A stretch of 47,347 nt of DNA from an uncultured Ruminiclostridium sp. (GCA_947624435.1 CANQKE010000017.1:1-47347); one strand, 5' to 3'. Shown: positions 24,405 through 34,395, counted from the stretch's first letter. The notes: generated from the letters alone by a model not told the origin. Made by a program: numbers and translations.

Positions 24405-25567
24405 TATACAATGTTAGAATTTTCACCGCCGCGGGAGAAACTATACCGCGCGGATATATACGTATACAGGACGATAAGATAACCGAGGTCGCGGCTATGC
24501 CGGAAAGCCTTGAAACCTCCGACGGCGATATAAACGGCGAGGGACTTACCGCTTACCCCGGCTTTATCGACATACATTCCCATATCGGAGTATGGGAGGA
24601 CGGGCTCGGCTTTGAGGGCGACGACGGCAACGAAAGCACCGACCCCGCCACGCCGAACCTGCGCGCGATAGATATGGTAAATCCTATGGATCGCTGCTTT
24701 GTTGAGGCGGTCAGCGCGGGCGTTACTTCGGTGGTATGCGGAATGGGCAGCGCAAATCCCGTCGGCGGCAGCTTTATGGCGATAAAGACCTACGGCGGCA
24801 GGCGATTGGACGACCGGGTGATAAAAGAGCCGGCGGCGATAAAATTCGCGCTGGGCGAAAATCCCAAAACGGTATACAAGGACCGGGACAACGCGCCGAT
24901 GACCCGCATGGCGACCGCCGCGATAATCCGCGAGCAGCTATATAAGGCTAAACGCTACGCAGAGGACATGGACGCTTATTTTGAGAGCATAGGCGGCGAG
25001 GACGAGCTGGACAGGCCGGACTACGACGCAAAGTGCGAGGCGCTGCTGCCGCTGCTGAGAAAAGAGATACCCGCGCATATCCACGCCCACCGCGCGGACG
25101 ATATTTTCACCGCGATAAGGATATGTAAGGAGTTCGGGCTGGACTATGTCATTATCCACGGCACGGAGGGACATCTTATCTCAGGCGAGCTTGCCGAAGA
25201 GGGCTGTCCGGTCGCGGTAGGGCCGATACTTTGCGACCGCAGCAAGCCGGAGCTTAAAAATCACACGATAGAAAACGCGGCGGCTTTGTCAAAGGCCGGG
25301 GTAAAGATAGCGATATGTACCGACCACCCGGTAGTGCCGCAGCAGTATCTTCCGCTCAGCGCGGCGCTTGCGGTGAGGGGCGGATTGGAGCATGACGAGG
25401 CTATTTGTGCGATAACATGTTATCCCGCCGAGATAGCGGGGATCTCCGACAGGGTAGGAAGTATAGAGGCGGGAAAGGACGCGGATATTCTGCTGTTTGA
25501 GGGCGATCCGCTGGACGTGCAGACGCTCCCCGCAAAAATAATTGCAGGCGGCAAGCTGATAAAGTGA
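24398..25567 (+). CDS. Amidohydrolase-family protein (imidazolonepropionase-like)
   Basis: A 389-residue metal-dependent hydrolase. Metal ligands are visible as HSHIG (HxH, about 61-63), HIHAHRADD (about 227-235), HGTEGH (about 253-258) and the catalytic CTDHP (about 308-312). The beta-sandwich ends (LIYNVRIFTAAG and ADILLFEGDPL) fit imidazolonepropionase/dipeptidase-like members. The substrate is not predictable. Why it lies in a shikimate/fatty-acid transcript is unclear; the seven-base overlap with aroK shows it belongs to that transcript. Confidence 0.82.
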   Translation: MLIYNVRIFTAAGETIPRGYIRIQDDKITEVAAMPESLETSDGDINGEGLTAYPGFIDIHSHIGVWEDGLGFEGDDGNESTDPATPNLRAIDMVNPMDRCFVEAVSAGVTSVVCGMGSANPVGGSFMAIKTYGGRRLDDRVIKEPAAIKFALGENPKTVYKDRDNAPMTRMATAAIIREQLYKAKRYAEDMDAYFESIGGEDELDRPDYDAKCEALLPLLRKEIPAHIHAHRADDIFTAIRICKEFGLDYVIIHGTEGHLISGELAEEGCPVAVGPILCDRSKPELKNHTIENAAALSKAGVKIAICTDHPVVPQQYLPLSAALAVRGGLEHDEAICAITCYPAEIAGISDRVGSIEAGKDADILLFEGDPLDVQTLPAKIIAGGKLIK

Positions 25568-25577
25568 GGTAAATGTA

Positions 25578-26420
25578 ATGCGTGAGATAGACGTCAGCGT
25601 GATAAAGGAAACGATAAGCAGGCTTTGCGTAAACGCGAACCTTTATCTTCCGAACGGAATGAAAGAAAAAATACAGTCCTGCGCCGAGTGTGAGGAAAGC
25701 GGACTGTGCAAAGGCGTGCTGGGCGATATCGTCAGGAATATCGACTGCGCCGCAGAAATGGGTGTGCCGGTATGTCAGGATACCGGAATGGCGATAGTTT
25801 TCCTTGAAATAGGGCAGGAGGTGCATTTCACCGGCGGCAGTCTTACCGACGCGGTGAACGAGGGCGTTGCAGACGGCTATATCGGCGGAAAGCTGCGGCT
25901 GTCGGTGGTAGGCGACCCGTTAGAGCGTAAGAACACTGACAGCAACACCCCCGCGATAATCTACACGAATATCACCGAGGGCGACAAGGTAAAGATAACG
26001 GTCGCGCCGAAAGGCTTCGGCAGTGAGAACATGAGCGCGCTGAAAATGTTCACCCCGTCCGCCTCAAAAAAGGATATTGTGGATTTTGTGGTAGACGTCG
26101 TTTCCCGCGCGGGCAGCAACCCGTGTCCGCCTATCGTGGTGGGAGTAGGGATAGGCGGCGATTTTGAATACAGCGCGATGCTTGCTAAAAAGGCGCTTTG
26201 CCGCGACCTTTCCGTGAGAAATCCCGATCCGGTATACGCCGAGATGGAACAGCAGATGTTAGACGGCATAAATGCTTTGGGTATAGGAAGTCAGGGGTTT
26301 GGCGGCGCGGTGACCGCGCTGTACGTCAATATCGAAAAGTACGCCACCCATATCGCCGGACTTCCGGTAGCGGTAAATATAGGCTGCCATGTTACAAGGC
26401 ACGCCGAAGAAGTAATATAA
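25578..26420 (+). CDS. Class I fumarate hydratase, alpha subunit
   Basis: 280 residues, the usual alpha-subunit length. The [4Fe-4S]-binding family patterns are seen: PVCQDTGM (about 60-67), SNPCPPIVVGVGIGG (about 182-196) and GCHVTRHAEE at the end. With a beta subunit it interconverts fumarate and malate, or tartrate in related enzymes. The beta gene, normally adjacent, is absent: the next feature is a terminator and a minus-strand gene. It must pair with a subunit encoded elsewhere, or be a remnant. Last gene of the fabD operon. Confidence 0.88.
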   Translation: MREIDVSVIKETISRLCVNANLYLPNGMKEKIQSCAECEESGLCKGVLGDIVRNIDCAAEMGVPVCQDTGMAIVFLEIGQEVHFTGGSLTDAVNEGVADGYIGGKLRLSVVGDPLERKNTDSNTPAIIYTNITEGDKVKITVAPKGFGSENMSALKMFTPSASKKDIVDFVVDVVSRAGSNPCPPIVVGVGIGGDFEYSAMLAKKALCRDLSVRNPDPVYAEMEQQMLDGINALGIGSQGFGGAVTALYVNIEKYATHIAGLPVAVNIGCHVTRHAEEVI

Positions 26421-26424
26421 AAAC

Positions 26425-26458
26425 AAAGGAGCAGACTTGACAGCCTGCTCCTTTTATT
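26425..26458. terminator. Bidirectional terminator between fumarase alpha and tcdA
   Basis: aaaggagcag (26425-26434) pairs with ctgctccttt (26445-26454). T-rich sequence follows on both strands (TTTTATTTT one way, GTTTTT the other). It overlaps the tcdA stop codon. Confidence 0.85.
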
Positions 26459-27170
26459 TTATCTCGCATATATCCTTTATAACTTCTCCGGCGATTATCA
26501 GCCCCGCGACGGAGGGGACGAAAGACACGCTGCCGGGAACGCGCACATTATCCGGCGGGATAACGGGCGGCTCTTTTGAATATACGACCTTAAGCCGTTC
26601 TATCCCGAGCTTTCTCAGTTCGTGCCGCATCACCCTTGCCAGCGGGCAGACGGAGGTATCGTAAATATCCGCCACTTCAAACATGGTGGGATCGAGCTTG
26701 TTCCCCGCGCCCATCGAGCTTATCAAAGGCACGCCCGCCGCTTTGGCGTTTACCGCTAAAAGAAGCTTTGAGGATACGGTATCTATCGCGTCGATTATAT
26801 AATCGTATTTTGAAAAGTCGAAGCTGTCGGCGGTATCCTTTGTGTAAAAGACGTTGTATGTGTTTACCTTGGCGTTCGGGTTTATATCGGCTATCCGCTC
26901 TGCGGCGGCCTCGGTCTTGTATCGCCCTATCGTTTTATGAGTGGCGATTATCTGGCGGTTAAGATTGGATAAGGTAACTTTGTCGCTGTCGATAAGGTCG
27001 AGCGTTCCTATACCTATACGCGCAAGTGCCTCCGCCGCGTAGCCGCCCACGCCGCCTATACCGAATATAGCTACTCTTGATCCGGCAAGCTTATCGATCG
27101 CCGATTTTCCGAGCAGCAATTCGGTGCGGGAAAATTGCTCATCTATATATGCTTTTGAAGAGTCCGTCAC
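26454..27170 (-). CDS. tcdA: tRNA threonylcarbamoyladenosine dehydratase (ThiF/E1-like)
   Basis: A 238-residue E1-like enzyme. The nucleotide loop FGIGGVGGYAAEAL (about 35-48), DSDKVTLSNLNRQI, the catalytic region DAIDTVSSK and a late CPLARVMRHELRKLGI are those of TcdA (YgdL/CsdL), which cyclises t6A37 to ct6A in tRNAs with ATP. Start is GTG 27170. It stands alone with its own promoter, divergent from ilvB. Confidence 0.9.
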   Translation of the reverse strand: MTDSSKAYIDEQFSRTELLLGKSAIDKLAGSRVAIFGIGGVGGYAAEALARIGIGTLDLIDSDKVTLSNLNRQIIATHKTIGRYKTEAAAERIADINPNAKVNTYNVFYTKDTADSFDFSKYDYIIDAIDTVSSKLLLAVNAKAAGVPLISSMGAGNKLDPTMFEVADIYDTSVCPLARVMRHELRKLGIERLKVVYSKEPPVIPPDNVRVPGSVSFVPSVAGLIIAGEVIKDICEIK

Positions 27171-27204
27171 GGCTTATCATCCCTATCTGTAAGACTTTTC
27201 CCTT

Positions 27205-27233
27205 ATCATAGCATACCGCGCACGGGCTGTCAA
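27205..27233 (-). promoter_or_regulatory. Promoter of tcdA
   Basis: Minus strand TTGACA (plus 27228-27233), 17-base spacer, TATGAT (plus 27205-27210). Confidence 0.78.
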
Positions 27234-27241
27234 GTGCGGTG

Positions 27242-27270
27242 TTGACAAATCCGCTTATTAGTGATAAAAT
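27242..27270 (+). promoter_or_regulatory. Promoter of the ilv-cim-leu operon
   Basis: TTGACA (27242-27247), 17-base spacer, TAAAAT (27265-27270). The leader to ilvB is only about 55 bases, too short for a T-box, so leucine or isoleucine control must act some other way. Confidence 0.85.
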
Positions 27271-27330
27271 TATATAGATATAGTGTAAAACGTAAAGATA
27301 CAAGATACATAAAGGAAAGGATTGATAGCT

Positions 27331-29022
27331 TTGAGCTTACTTACGGGTGCGGATATAATCTGCGAATGTCTTATAGAACAGGGGGTAGACACCGTATTCG
27401 GCTATCCGGGCGGAGCGGTGCTGAACATTTACGACAGTCTGTACAAATACAGCGATAGGATAAAGCATATACTTACCGCCCATGAACAAGGAGCGAGCCA
27501 CGCGGCGGACGGCTACGCGAGAGCCTCCGGCAAGACCGGCGTGGTGATAGCTACCTCCGGCCCCGGCGCTACGAACCTTGTTACCGGTATCGCCACGGCG
27601 TACATGGACAGCGTGCCTGTTGTCGCGATAACCGGAAACGTCGCCTGCGCGCAGCTCGGACTGGACAGCTTTCAGGAAGTGGACATAACCGGCATAACCA
27701 TGCCGATAACCAAGCATAATTTTATCGTCAAGGACGTAAACAAGCTTGCGGACACGCTGAGGGAAGCGTTCTACATAGCGAACGAGGGCAGAAAAGGCCC
27801 GGTGCTGGTGGACGTGCCGAAGGACGTCACCGCGTTGAAAGCGGAGTTTGTTAATAAGCCGATAAAGCCGATAGTATCACCGGCGACGCTGCATCGGGAC
27901 GACTGCATACAAAAGGCCGCCGAGATGATACAGGAAAGCGAAAGACCTTACATCTACTGCGGCGGCGGAATAAACAATCCGCGCGGCGCTAAGGCGTTAA
28001 AGACCTTTGTCGGACTTGTAAACGCTCCGGTTTCCGCGTCGCTTATGGCGCAGGGCGTATATGACCAGACCGACGATAAGTATATAGGAATGCTCGGAAT
28101 GCACGGGACTAAGGCGGCGGCGAGGGCGCTTGCCGACTGCGACCTGTTTATCGCGATAGGCACGAGATTTTCCGATAGAGTTATAGGCGACCCCAATACC
28201 TTTGCGAAAAGGGCAAAGGTGCTCCATATAGACATAGACCCCGCCGAGATAAATAAGAACATACCCGCTTTTCATAAGGTGATAGGCGACAGCGCGGAGA
28301 TACTTGAAAAGCTTAACCGCCTGTTAAAGCCGCAGCAGCACGACGAGTGGCTGAAAACGATCTGTAACGGCGAGCCGCTGAATCTCCCGCAAATAGGAAC
28401 TGCCGAGCTGGATATTACCCCGCAGCAGATAATGGAAACTCTGGATGAGCTTACAAACGGCGACGCGGTGATATGTACAGAGGTAGGACAGGCGCAGATG
28501 TGGGCGGCGCAGTATTACAGATATAAGCACCCGCGCCAGTTAGTCAGCAGCGGCGGGCTCGGCACGATGGGCTTCGGGCTGGGCGCGTCGATAGGCGCGA
28601 AATGTGCTTTACCGGATAGAACGGTAATAAATATCGCGGGCGACGGCAGCTTTCACATGAACTTAAACGAGCTTGTCACGCTGTCAAAGCATAATATACC
28701 GGTGATAGAACTGGTAATTAACAATAACGTGCTGGGCATGGTGCGCCAGTGGCAAAGACTGTTTTACGACAAGCATTTTTCCCAGACGACATTAGACCGA
28801 CCGACCGATTATATAAAGCTCGGCGAGGCGTTCGGCATAAAGACGTTTTCGCTCACCAAGGCGGCGGACTGCGAAAAGGTACTGCGCGAAGCGCTGGAGA
28901 TATCAAAGAGCGCTCCGGTGCTTATCGAGGTGCAGATAGACCGCGATCTTAACGTATTGCCGATGGTGCCGGCGGGCAAGTCGGTGACCGAGCCGATAAC
29001 CGAAATAATAATAGACGACTGA
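27331..29022 (+). CDS. ilvB: Acetolactate synthase, large (catalytic) subunit
   Basis: A 563-residue TPP enzyme that condenses two pyruvates, or pyruvate and 2-oxobutyrate, in valine/leucine and isoleucine synthesis. FGYPGGAVL, the catalytic Glu in HEQGASHAADGYARASG, and the TPP-binding GDGSFHMNLNE-to-NNN motif (about 438-466) are present. Start choice: TTG 27322 abuts the ribosome site AAGGAAAGG, so TTG 27331, 10 bases past it, is preferred and gives MSLLTGADI. First gene of a seven-gene operon. Confidence 0.95.
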   Translation: MSLLTGADIICECLIEQGVDTVFGYPGGAVLNIYDSLYKYSDRIKHILTAHEQGASHAADGYARASGKTGVVIATSGPGATNLVTGIATAYMDSVPVVAITGNVACAQLGLDSFQEVDITGITMPITKHNFIVKDVNKLADTLREAFYIANEGRKGPVLVDVPKDVTALKAEFVNKPIKPIVSPATLHRDDCIQKAAEMIQESERPYIYCGGGINNPRGAKALKTFVGLVNAPVSASLMAQGVYDQTDDKYIGMLGMHGTKAAARALADCDLFIAIGTRFSDRVIGDPNTFAKRAKVLHIDIDPAEINKNIPAFHKVIGDSAEILEKLNRLLKPQQHDEWLKTICNGEPLNLPQIGTAELDITPQQIMETLDELTNGDAVICTEVGQAQMWAAQYYRYKHPRQLVSSGGLGTMGFGLGASIGAKCALPDRTVINIAGDGSFHMNLNELVTLSKHNIPVIELVINNNVLGMVRQWQRLFYDKHFSQTTLDRPTDYIKLGEAFGIKTFSLTKAADCEKVLREALEISKSAPVLIEVQIDRDLNVLPMVPAGKSVTEPITEIIIDD

Positions 29023-29051
29023 ACAAAACCTGAAAGGAGAAAGCCATAAAT

Positions 29052-29525
29052 ATGTCACAGCAATATGTTTTATCGGTGCTGGTGGATAACAGCATAGGCG
29101 TGCTCGGACGGGTGACGGGACTGTTCAGCCGCAGAGGATATAATATAAAGAGCCTTAACGTCGCGGAGACCGAGAACCCCGAATTTTCCCGCATGACGAT
29201 AGTCACCGAGGGTGACAGCGCGACTATAGAGCAGATAGAAAAGCAGCTGCTCAAATTATATGACGTTACCGAGGTAAAACGGCTTGAGGACGCGGTGTGC
29301 AGGGAGCATATACTTATCCGCGCGGGAAACTCTCCCTCCTCACGCCAGCCTATCATCGAGATAGCGAACCTGTTCCGCGCTAAGGTGGTAAACGTCGGAG
29401 AGGACAGCCTTATGTTAGAGCTTACCGGAGAGCCGGAAAAGATAAGCTCGTTTATCGGGCTGCTGCGGCCGTTTAAGATAGACAAAATGGTACGCACCGG
29501 TATCTGCGCACTGGAAAGAGACTAG
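29052..29525 (+). CDS. ilvN: Acetolactate synthase, small (regulatory) subunit
   Basis: A 157-residue ACT-domain protein. The N-terminal ACT domain (YVLSVLVDNSIGVLGRVTGLF, split here as two halves of one motif) contains the glycines that form the valine site, and the C-terminal half follows HILIRAG. It activates IlvB and gives feedback inhibition by valine. The ribosome site GAAAGGAG lies before the ATG. It is 29 bases after ilvB. Confidence 0.93.
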   Translation: MSQQYVLSVLVDNSIGVLGRVTGLFSRRGYNIKSLNVAETENPEFSRMTIVTEGDSATIEQIEKQLLKLYDVTEVKRLEDAVCREHILIRAGNSPSSRQPIIEIANLFRAKVVNVGEDSLMLELTGEPEKISSFIGLLRPFKIDKMVRTGICALERD

Positions 29526-29526
29526 T

Positions 29527-31083
29527 ATGGCTAAAAAGACAGTCGAGCTGTACGATTCAACGCTGAGAGACGGCGCGCAGGGCGAGGGGATAAGCTTTTC
29601 CACCGACGATAAGCTGAAGATATTCTCGGCGCTGGACAGCTTCGGGATAGATTATATCGAGGCGGGCAACCCGTTTTCAAACCCCAAGGATCTGGAGTTT
29701 TTCAAGGCGATAAAAGCGCGCCGCGGGGCAAAGGCGGTAGCGTTCGGTTCTACCGCGAGAAAAGGCGTAAAGGCGTGCGACGACGAGAATATCGCGGCGC
29801 TGCTTAAGGCGCAGACCTCACACGTTGCCATTTTCGGCAAGGCGTGGGATATGCAGGCGACCGAGATAATAGGCGTGTCGCTCGAAGAAAATCTTGCCAT
29901 GATAGCGGACAGTATCGCTTATCTGAAAGAGCGCGGCAGGACGGTCATATTTGACGCGGAGCATTTTTTTGACGGATATAAGGAAAACGCCGAGTATTCT
30001 CTTGAGGTGCTTAAAACCGCTCAGAAAGCGGGAGCGTCGGTGATATGCCTGTGTGACACCCGCGGAGGGAGCATGCCGGAGGAGATATCTTCAGCAGTCA
30101 AGGCGGCGGCAAAGGTCATAGACGTAAAGCTCGGTATCCATTGCCATGACGACTGCGGCTGCGCGGTGGCGGGTACGCTTGCGGCATACCGGTCGGGAGC
30201 GGAGCATATACAAGGCACCTTTATCGGGATAGGCGAGCGCTGCGGAAACGCGAATCTTTCGACAATAATCGCCGATCTTCAGCTTAAATATAACGTGTCC
30301 GCGGTAAGTCCGGCGCAGCTCAAAACGCTGACCGACACCGCGCGGTATATAGCGGATGTCGCTAATATCCGCATGCCGGGTACTATGCCGTATATCGGAG
30401 GTTCGGCGTTTGCGCATAAGGCGGGAATGCACGCGGACGGCGTGGTGAAAAATCCGGTATCATTCGAGCATATTTCACCTCAAAGCGTCGGCAACGAGCG
30501 CAGGCTGCCGCTTTCGGAGGTGTCGGGCAGGGCGGCGATACTTGCCGCGATAAAGCGGTTCGACCCGACGCTCAGTAAAAACAGCCCCCAGACCAGAGCG
30601 ATAGCGGCAAAGCTCAAGGAGCTTGAGCAGGTGGGCTTTCAGTTCGAGGCGGCGTCCGCAAGCTTTGACATGATGGTGTTAAGAGAGCTCGGACGGTTCA
30701 CCCCGCATTTTGAGATAGACCATTATAAGGTGATATCCTCGCAGGGGAAAGACGGCGCGGAAAAGGCGAACGCCGTTATAAAAATAAAGGTGGGCGACCG
30801 CTACGAGATAACCGCCGACGAGGGCGACGGTCCGGTAAACGCGATAGATAAAGCGCTCAGAAAGGCGCTGGAGGTGTTTTATCCGCAGCTTTCCAAAATG
30901 CACCTTATCGACTATAAGGTAAGGGTAATAGCGGGAAAGGACACCGCCGCGGTGACAAGGGTGCTTATCGACAGCAGCGACGGCAGCGACGAATGGACGA
31001 CCGTCGGCGCGTCGGAGGATATAATCAGCGCGAGCGTATCGGCGCTTACCGATTCACTGGAATATATGCTGCTTAAAGAATAA
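29527..31083 (+). CDS. cimA: (R)-citramalate synthase
   Basis: A 518-residue DRE-TIM enzyme. The N-terminal [17 protein letters not shown] is the CimA form of the motif (LeuA has a DTTLRDGEQ-type sequence). HCHDDCGCA binds the metal. A C-terminal LeuA-type dimer/allosteric domain (about 400-515) is present. It joins pyruvate and acetyl-CoA to citramalate, the entry to 2-oxobutyrate without threonine. LeuCDB encoded after it can carry out the next steps. The gene starts two bases after the ilvN stop. Confidence 0.92.
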   Translation: MAKKTVELYDSTLRDGAQGEGISFSTDDKLKIFSALDSFGIDYIEAGNPFSNPKDLEFFKAIKARRGAKAVAFGSTARKGVKACDDENIAALLKAQTSHVAIFGKAWDMQATEIIGVSLEENLAMIADSIAYLKERGRTVIFDAEHFFDGYKENAEYSLEVLKTAQKAGASVICLCDTRGGSMPEEISSAVKAAAKVIDVKLGIHCHDDCGCAVAGTLAAYRSGAEHIQGTFIGIGERCGNANLSTIIADLQLKYNVSAVSPAQLKTLTDTARYIADVANIRMPGTMPYIGGSAFAHKAGMHADGVVKNPVSFEHISPQSVGNERRLPLSEVSGRAAILAAIKRFDPTLSKNSPQTRAIAAKLKELEQVGFQFEAASASFDMMVLRELGRFTPHFEIDHYKVISSQGKDGAEKANAVIKIKVGDRYEITADEGDGPVNAIDKALRKALEVFYPQLSKMHLIDYKVRVIAGKDTAAVTRVLIDSSDGSDEWTTVGASEDIISASVSALTDSLEYMLLKE

Positions 31084-31108
31084 ATTACAGAGAAAGGAAG
31101 GCATTTCT

Positions 31109-32365
31109 ATGGGAATGACTATGAGCCAGAAAATACTGGCAAAGCACGCCGGACTTGACAGCGTGAGAGAGGGACAGCTGATAAGGGCAAAGCTGGATAT
31201 GGTGTTAGGCAACGACATCACCAGCCCGGTGGCTATCAACGAATTTTGCAAGGCGGGCTTTGACGGAGTATTCGACAACAAGAAGATATCTCTTGTAATG
31301 GATCACTTCACCCCCAACAAGGACATCAAGGCGGCGACTCAGTGCAAGCAGTGCAGAGATTTCGCCGGAAAATACGACATCAAGAATTATTATGACGTCG
31401 GCGATATGGGAATAGAGCATGCTCTGCTGCCGGAAAAAGGACTTATCGCACCCGGCGAGCTTTGCATAGGCGCGGACAGCCACACCTGCACCTACGGAGC
31501 GCTCGGCGCGTTTTCCACCGGAGTCGGCTCTACCGATATGGCGGCGGGCATGGCTACCGGAGAGGCATGGTTCAAGGTACCGGCGGCGATAAAATTCAAT
31601 CTTACCGGAAAGCTGAACAAATACGTTTCCGGCAAGGACGTGATACTTCATATTATCGGCATGATAGGCGTGGACGGCGCGCTGTACCGCTCGATGGAGT
31701 TTACCGGCGAGGGGCTTAAGTCCCTTTCGATGGACGACAGGCTGTGTATTGCTAATATGGCTATCGAGGCCGGCGCTAAGAACGGTATATTCGAGGCGGA
31801 CGAGATAACCGAGGAATATGTAAAGGAAAGAGTTGACCGTCCGTACCAAACTTATAAGGCGGATCCCGACGCGGTATACGCCGAGACCTACGATATAGAC
31901 CTTAGCACGATAAAGCAGACGGTATCTTTCCCGCATCTGCCGGAAAACGCAAGAGTGGTAGACGAGCTTACCGAGGAAGTAAAGATAGACCAGGCGGTCA
32001 TAGGCTCCTGCACTAACGGAAGAATAAGCGATATGAGAGCTGCCGCCGAAATATTAAACGGAAAGCATATAGCAAAGGGCGTGCGCTGCATAGTTATCCC
32101 CGCGACGCAAAAGGTATATATGCAGTGCATAAAAGAGGGACTTGCCGAGATATTCATAAACGCCGGCTGCGTGTTCTCCACCCCGACCTGCGGGCCGTGT
32201 CTGGGCGGACATATGGGCATACTTGCCGCGGGCGAGCGCGCGATATCCACCACTAACCGCAACTTTGTCGGAAGAATGGGTCACGTTGACAGCGAGGTAT
32301 ACCTTGCAAGCCCCGTTGTCGCAGCGGCAAGCGCGATAGCCGGAAAGATAACGGGTATAAGCTGA
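31109..32365 (+). CDS. leuC: 3-isopropylmalate / citramalate dehydratase, large subunit
   Basis: A 418-residue aconitase-family protein of the short (archaeal/Clostridia) type. [4Fe-4S] ligands are in GSCTNGR (about 299) and [10 protein letters not shown] (two cysteines, about 359 and 362). [13 protein letters not shown] is intact. With LeuD it isomerises isopropylmalate, and in the citramalate route converts citramalate to methylmalate. GAAAGGAAGG precedes the ATG at 31109. Confidence 0.93.
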   Translation: MGMTMSQKILAKHAGLDSVREGQLIRAKLDMVLGNDITSPVAINEFCKAGFDGVFDNKKISLVMDHFTPNKDIKAATQCKQCRDFAGKYDIKNYYDVGDMGIEHALLPEKGLIAPGELCIGADSHTCTYGALGAFSTGVGSTDMAAGMATGEAWFKVPAAIKFNLTGKLNKYVSGKDVILHIIGMIGVDGALYRSMEFTGEGLKSLSMDDRLCIANMAIEAGAKNGIFEADEITEEYVKERVDRPYQTYKADPDAVYAETYDIDLSTIKQTVSFPHLPENARVVDELTEEVKIDQAVIGSCTNGRISDMRAAAEILNGKHIAKGVRCIVIPATQKVYMQCIKEGLAEIFINAGCVFSTPTCGPCLGGHMGILAAGERAISTTNRNFVGRMGHVDSEVYLASPVVAAASAIAGKITGIS

Positions 32366-32670
32366 TGGTAAGACACGTTATTATCTGGGACCTTAAAGAG
32401 GAGCTTTCAATTGAGGAAAAAACTCAGCGCAAGCTGCTTATCAAGCAGGGGCTGGAATCGCTTAAAGATAAGATAGACGGGATAATTTCGATACGGGTGG
32501 AGACCAAGCTTTTGGACTCGTCAAACGGCAGTCTTATGCTGGACAGCACCTTTGAAAACGAACAGGCGCTGAAAGCGTACAGCGTTCACCCGGAACATCT
32601 TAAGGTCGCAAACAACATCGTCCGCCCTTATGTTTCACAGCGTAAATGCGCGGATTTTGAAATAAAGTAA
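32365..32670 (+). CDS. Dabb-family (stress-responsive A/B barrel) protein
   Basis: A 101-residue protein. The opening [12 protein letters not shown] and the closing [20 protein letters not shown] match the Dabb ferredoxin-like barrel: conserved His near the start and H-P-x-H near the end. These small dimeric proteins have varied or unknown roles. It overlaps leuC by one base (TGATG) and is 17 bases before leuD, so it is made together with two subunits of one enzyme. The family gives no known leucine function; a regulatory or Fe-S protective role would be a guess. Confidence 0.8.
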   Translation: MVRHVIIWDLKEELSIEEKTQRKLLIKQGLESLKDKIDGIISIRVETKLLDSSNGSLMLDSTFENEQALKAYSVHPEHLKVANNIVRPYVSQRKCADFEIK

Positions 32671-32687
32671 AGAAAGGAAGCACAGAT

Positions 32688-33170
32688 ATGAAAGCACAAG
32701 GCACGGTACATAAGTATAAAGACAACGTGGACACCGACGTTATAATCCCCGCGAGATACCTCAACACCTCCGACCATAAGGAACTTGCGAGCCACTGCAT
32801 GGAGGATATAGACAAGGATTTTGTAGGCAGAGTAAAGCCGGGCGATATAATGGTAGCGGGACCGAATTTCGGCTGCGGCAGCTCAAGAGAACACGCGCCT
32901 ATCGCTATCAAGGCGAGCGGCATTTCCTGCGTCATAGCAAGCACCTTTGCGCGTATCTTCTACAGAAACGCGATAAACATCGGACTTGCGATACTGGAAT
33001 GTGACGAAGCGGCAAAAGACATCGACGCGGGTGACGAGGTATCGGTAGATTTCGACACCGGTATCATCACCGACATCACAAAGGGACGCAGCTATCAGGC
33101 GGAGCCGTTCCCGGAATTTATAAAGGAAATAATCAGTGCGGGCGGACTGCTCAATTCGCTGAAGAAGTAA
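32688..33170 (+). CDS. leuD: 3-isopropylmalate / citramalate dehydratase, small subunit
   Basis: 160 residues of the swivelling domain. [14 protein letters not shown] and the substrate-binding [11 protein letters not shown] (about 64-74) are intact. It forms the active site with LeuC. A GAAAGGAAG site precedes the ATG. Separated from leuC only by the Dabb gene. Confidence 0.94.
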   Translation: MKAQGTVHKYKDNVDTDVIIPARYLNTSDHKELASHCMEDIDKDFVGRVKPGDIMVAGPNFGCGSSREHAPIAIKASGISCVIASTFARIFYRNAINIGLAILECDEAAKDIDAGDEVSVDFDTGIITDITKGRSYQAEPFPEFIKEIISAGGLLNSLKK

Positions 33171-33183
33171 AGGAGATAAGACA

Positions 33184-34266
33184 ATGACAAAGAATATAGC
33201 GGTCATCAAGGGCGACGGCATAGGCCCGGAGATAATCACCGAGGCGATGAAGGTACTCGACGCCGTTGCGAAAAAGTACGGTCACACTTTTAATTATACC
33301 CAGCTGCTGATGGGCGGCTGTTCCATCGACGCGAACGGCGAGCCGCTTACTAAGGAAACTATAGACGCGTGCAAGGCGTCCGACGCGGTGCTGATGGGTT
33401 CTATCGGCGGAGATACCACCACATCCCCGTGGTATAAGCTGCCTCCGAATTTAAGGCCGGAGGCGGGACTGCTCGGTATAAGAAAGGCGCTCGGACTGTT
33501 TGCGAATCTGCGCCCCTGCGTGCTTTATCCGCAGCTTTCCGGAGCTTGCCCGCTGAAAAAGGAGATAAGCGACCGCGGCTTTGATATGCTTATCATGAGA
33601 GAGCTTACCGGCGGACTGTACTTCGGCGAGAAAAAGACCGAAACGGTGGACGGTATGCAGGTAGCTGTCGATACTCTGGTATACAGCGAAAGTGAGATAC
33701 GCCGCATAGCGATAAAGGCATTCGATGTGGCGATGAAGCGCCGCAAAAAAGTCACCAGCGTGGATAAGGCTAACGTGTTGGAATCTTCCCGCCTTTGGAG
33801 AAAGGTGATAACCGAGGTCGCAAAGGATTATCCGGAGGTGACGCTGGAGCATATGCTGGTGGATAACAGCGCTATGCAGCTGGTAAGAGACCCCGCGCAG
33901 TTTGACGTAATGGTGACCGAAAACATGTTCGGCGATATCCTGTCCGACGAGGCTAGCATGATAACCGGCTCTATCGGTATGTTAGCGTCCGCAAGCATGA
34001 ACGAAACAAAGTTCGGACTTTACGAGCCGAGCGGAGGTTCCGCGCCGGACATTGCCGGACAGAACAAGGCAAACCCGATAGCGACGATACTTTCCGCCGC
34101 TATGATGCTGCGGTACAGCTTTGATATGATCGATGAGGCGGACGCCGTTGAAGCGGCGGTAAGTAAGGCGCTGAACGACGGCTACCGCACCGGCGACATC
34201 ATGAGCGAGGGAATGACAAAGGTGTCCTGCTCCGAAATGGGCGACATCATCGCAAAAGCGGTTTGA
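33184..34266 (+). CDS. leuB: 3-isopropylmalate dehydrogenase
   Basis: A 360-residue NAD-dependent decarboxylating dehydrogenase. GDGIGPEI at the start, the substrate loop [11 protein letters not shown], the metal-site DNSAMQLV and DILSDEASM, and the cofactor loop [12 protein letters not shown] are present. It oxidises isopropylmalate (leucine) and can act on methylmalate in the citramalate route. Last gene of the operon, followed by a strong terminator. Confidence 0.95.
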   Translation: MTKNIAVIKGDGIGPEIITEAMKVLDAVAKKYGHTFNYTQLLMGGCSIDANGEPLTKETIDACKASDAVLMGSIGGDTTTSPWYKLPPNLRPEAGLLGIRKALGLFANLRPCVLYPQLSGACPLKKEISDRGFDMLIMRELTGGLYFGEKKTETVDGMQVAVDTLVYSESEIRRIAIKAFDVAMKRRKKVTSVDKANVLESSRLWRKVITEVAKDYPEVTLEHMLVDNSAMQLVRDPAQFDVMVTENMFGDILSDEASMITGSIGMLASASMNETKFGLYEPSGGSAPDIAGQNKANPIATILSAAMMLRYSFDMIDEADAVEAAVSKALNDGYRTGDIMSEGMTKVSCSEMGDIIAKAV

Positions 34267-34283
34267 TTTTTCGGATATATACA

Positions 34284-34314
34284 AAACAGCAGGTTTTTTA
34301 GCCTGCTGTTTTTA
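34284..34314 (+). terminator. Terminator of the ilv-cim-leu operon
   Basis: aaacagcagg (34284-34293) pairs with cctgctgttt (34302-34311), followed by TTT. Confidence 0.85.
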
Positions 34315-34344
34315 AGTTTATTCAAAAAAGGTTTATTTTAGCAA

Positions 34345-34375
34345 CAAAAATCTCCCGCACGTTTGTACGGGAGAT
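34345..34375 (-). terminator. Terminator of the minus-strand surface protein gene
   Basis: On the minus strand atctcccg/cgggagat (plus 34350-34357 and 34368-34375) runs into TTTTTG (plus 34345-34350). Located 20 bases after the stop codon. Confidence 0.82.
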
Positions 34376-34395
34376 CATGTTTTAAGAAAATTTAA

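Noticed and set aside
27322-27330. Start of ilvB at TTG 27322
   Set aside because: It abuts the ribosome site AAGGAAAGG; TTG 27331 has proper spacing.
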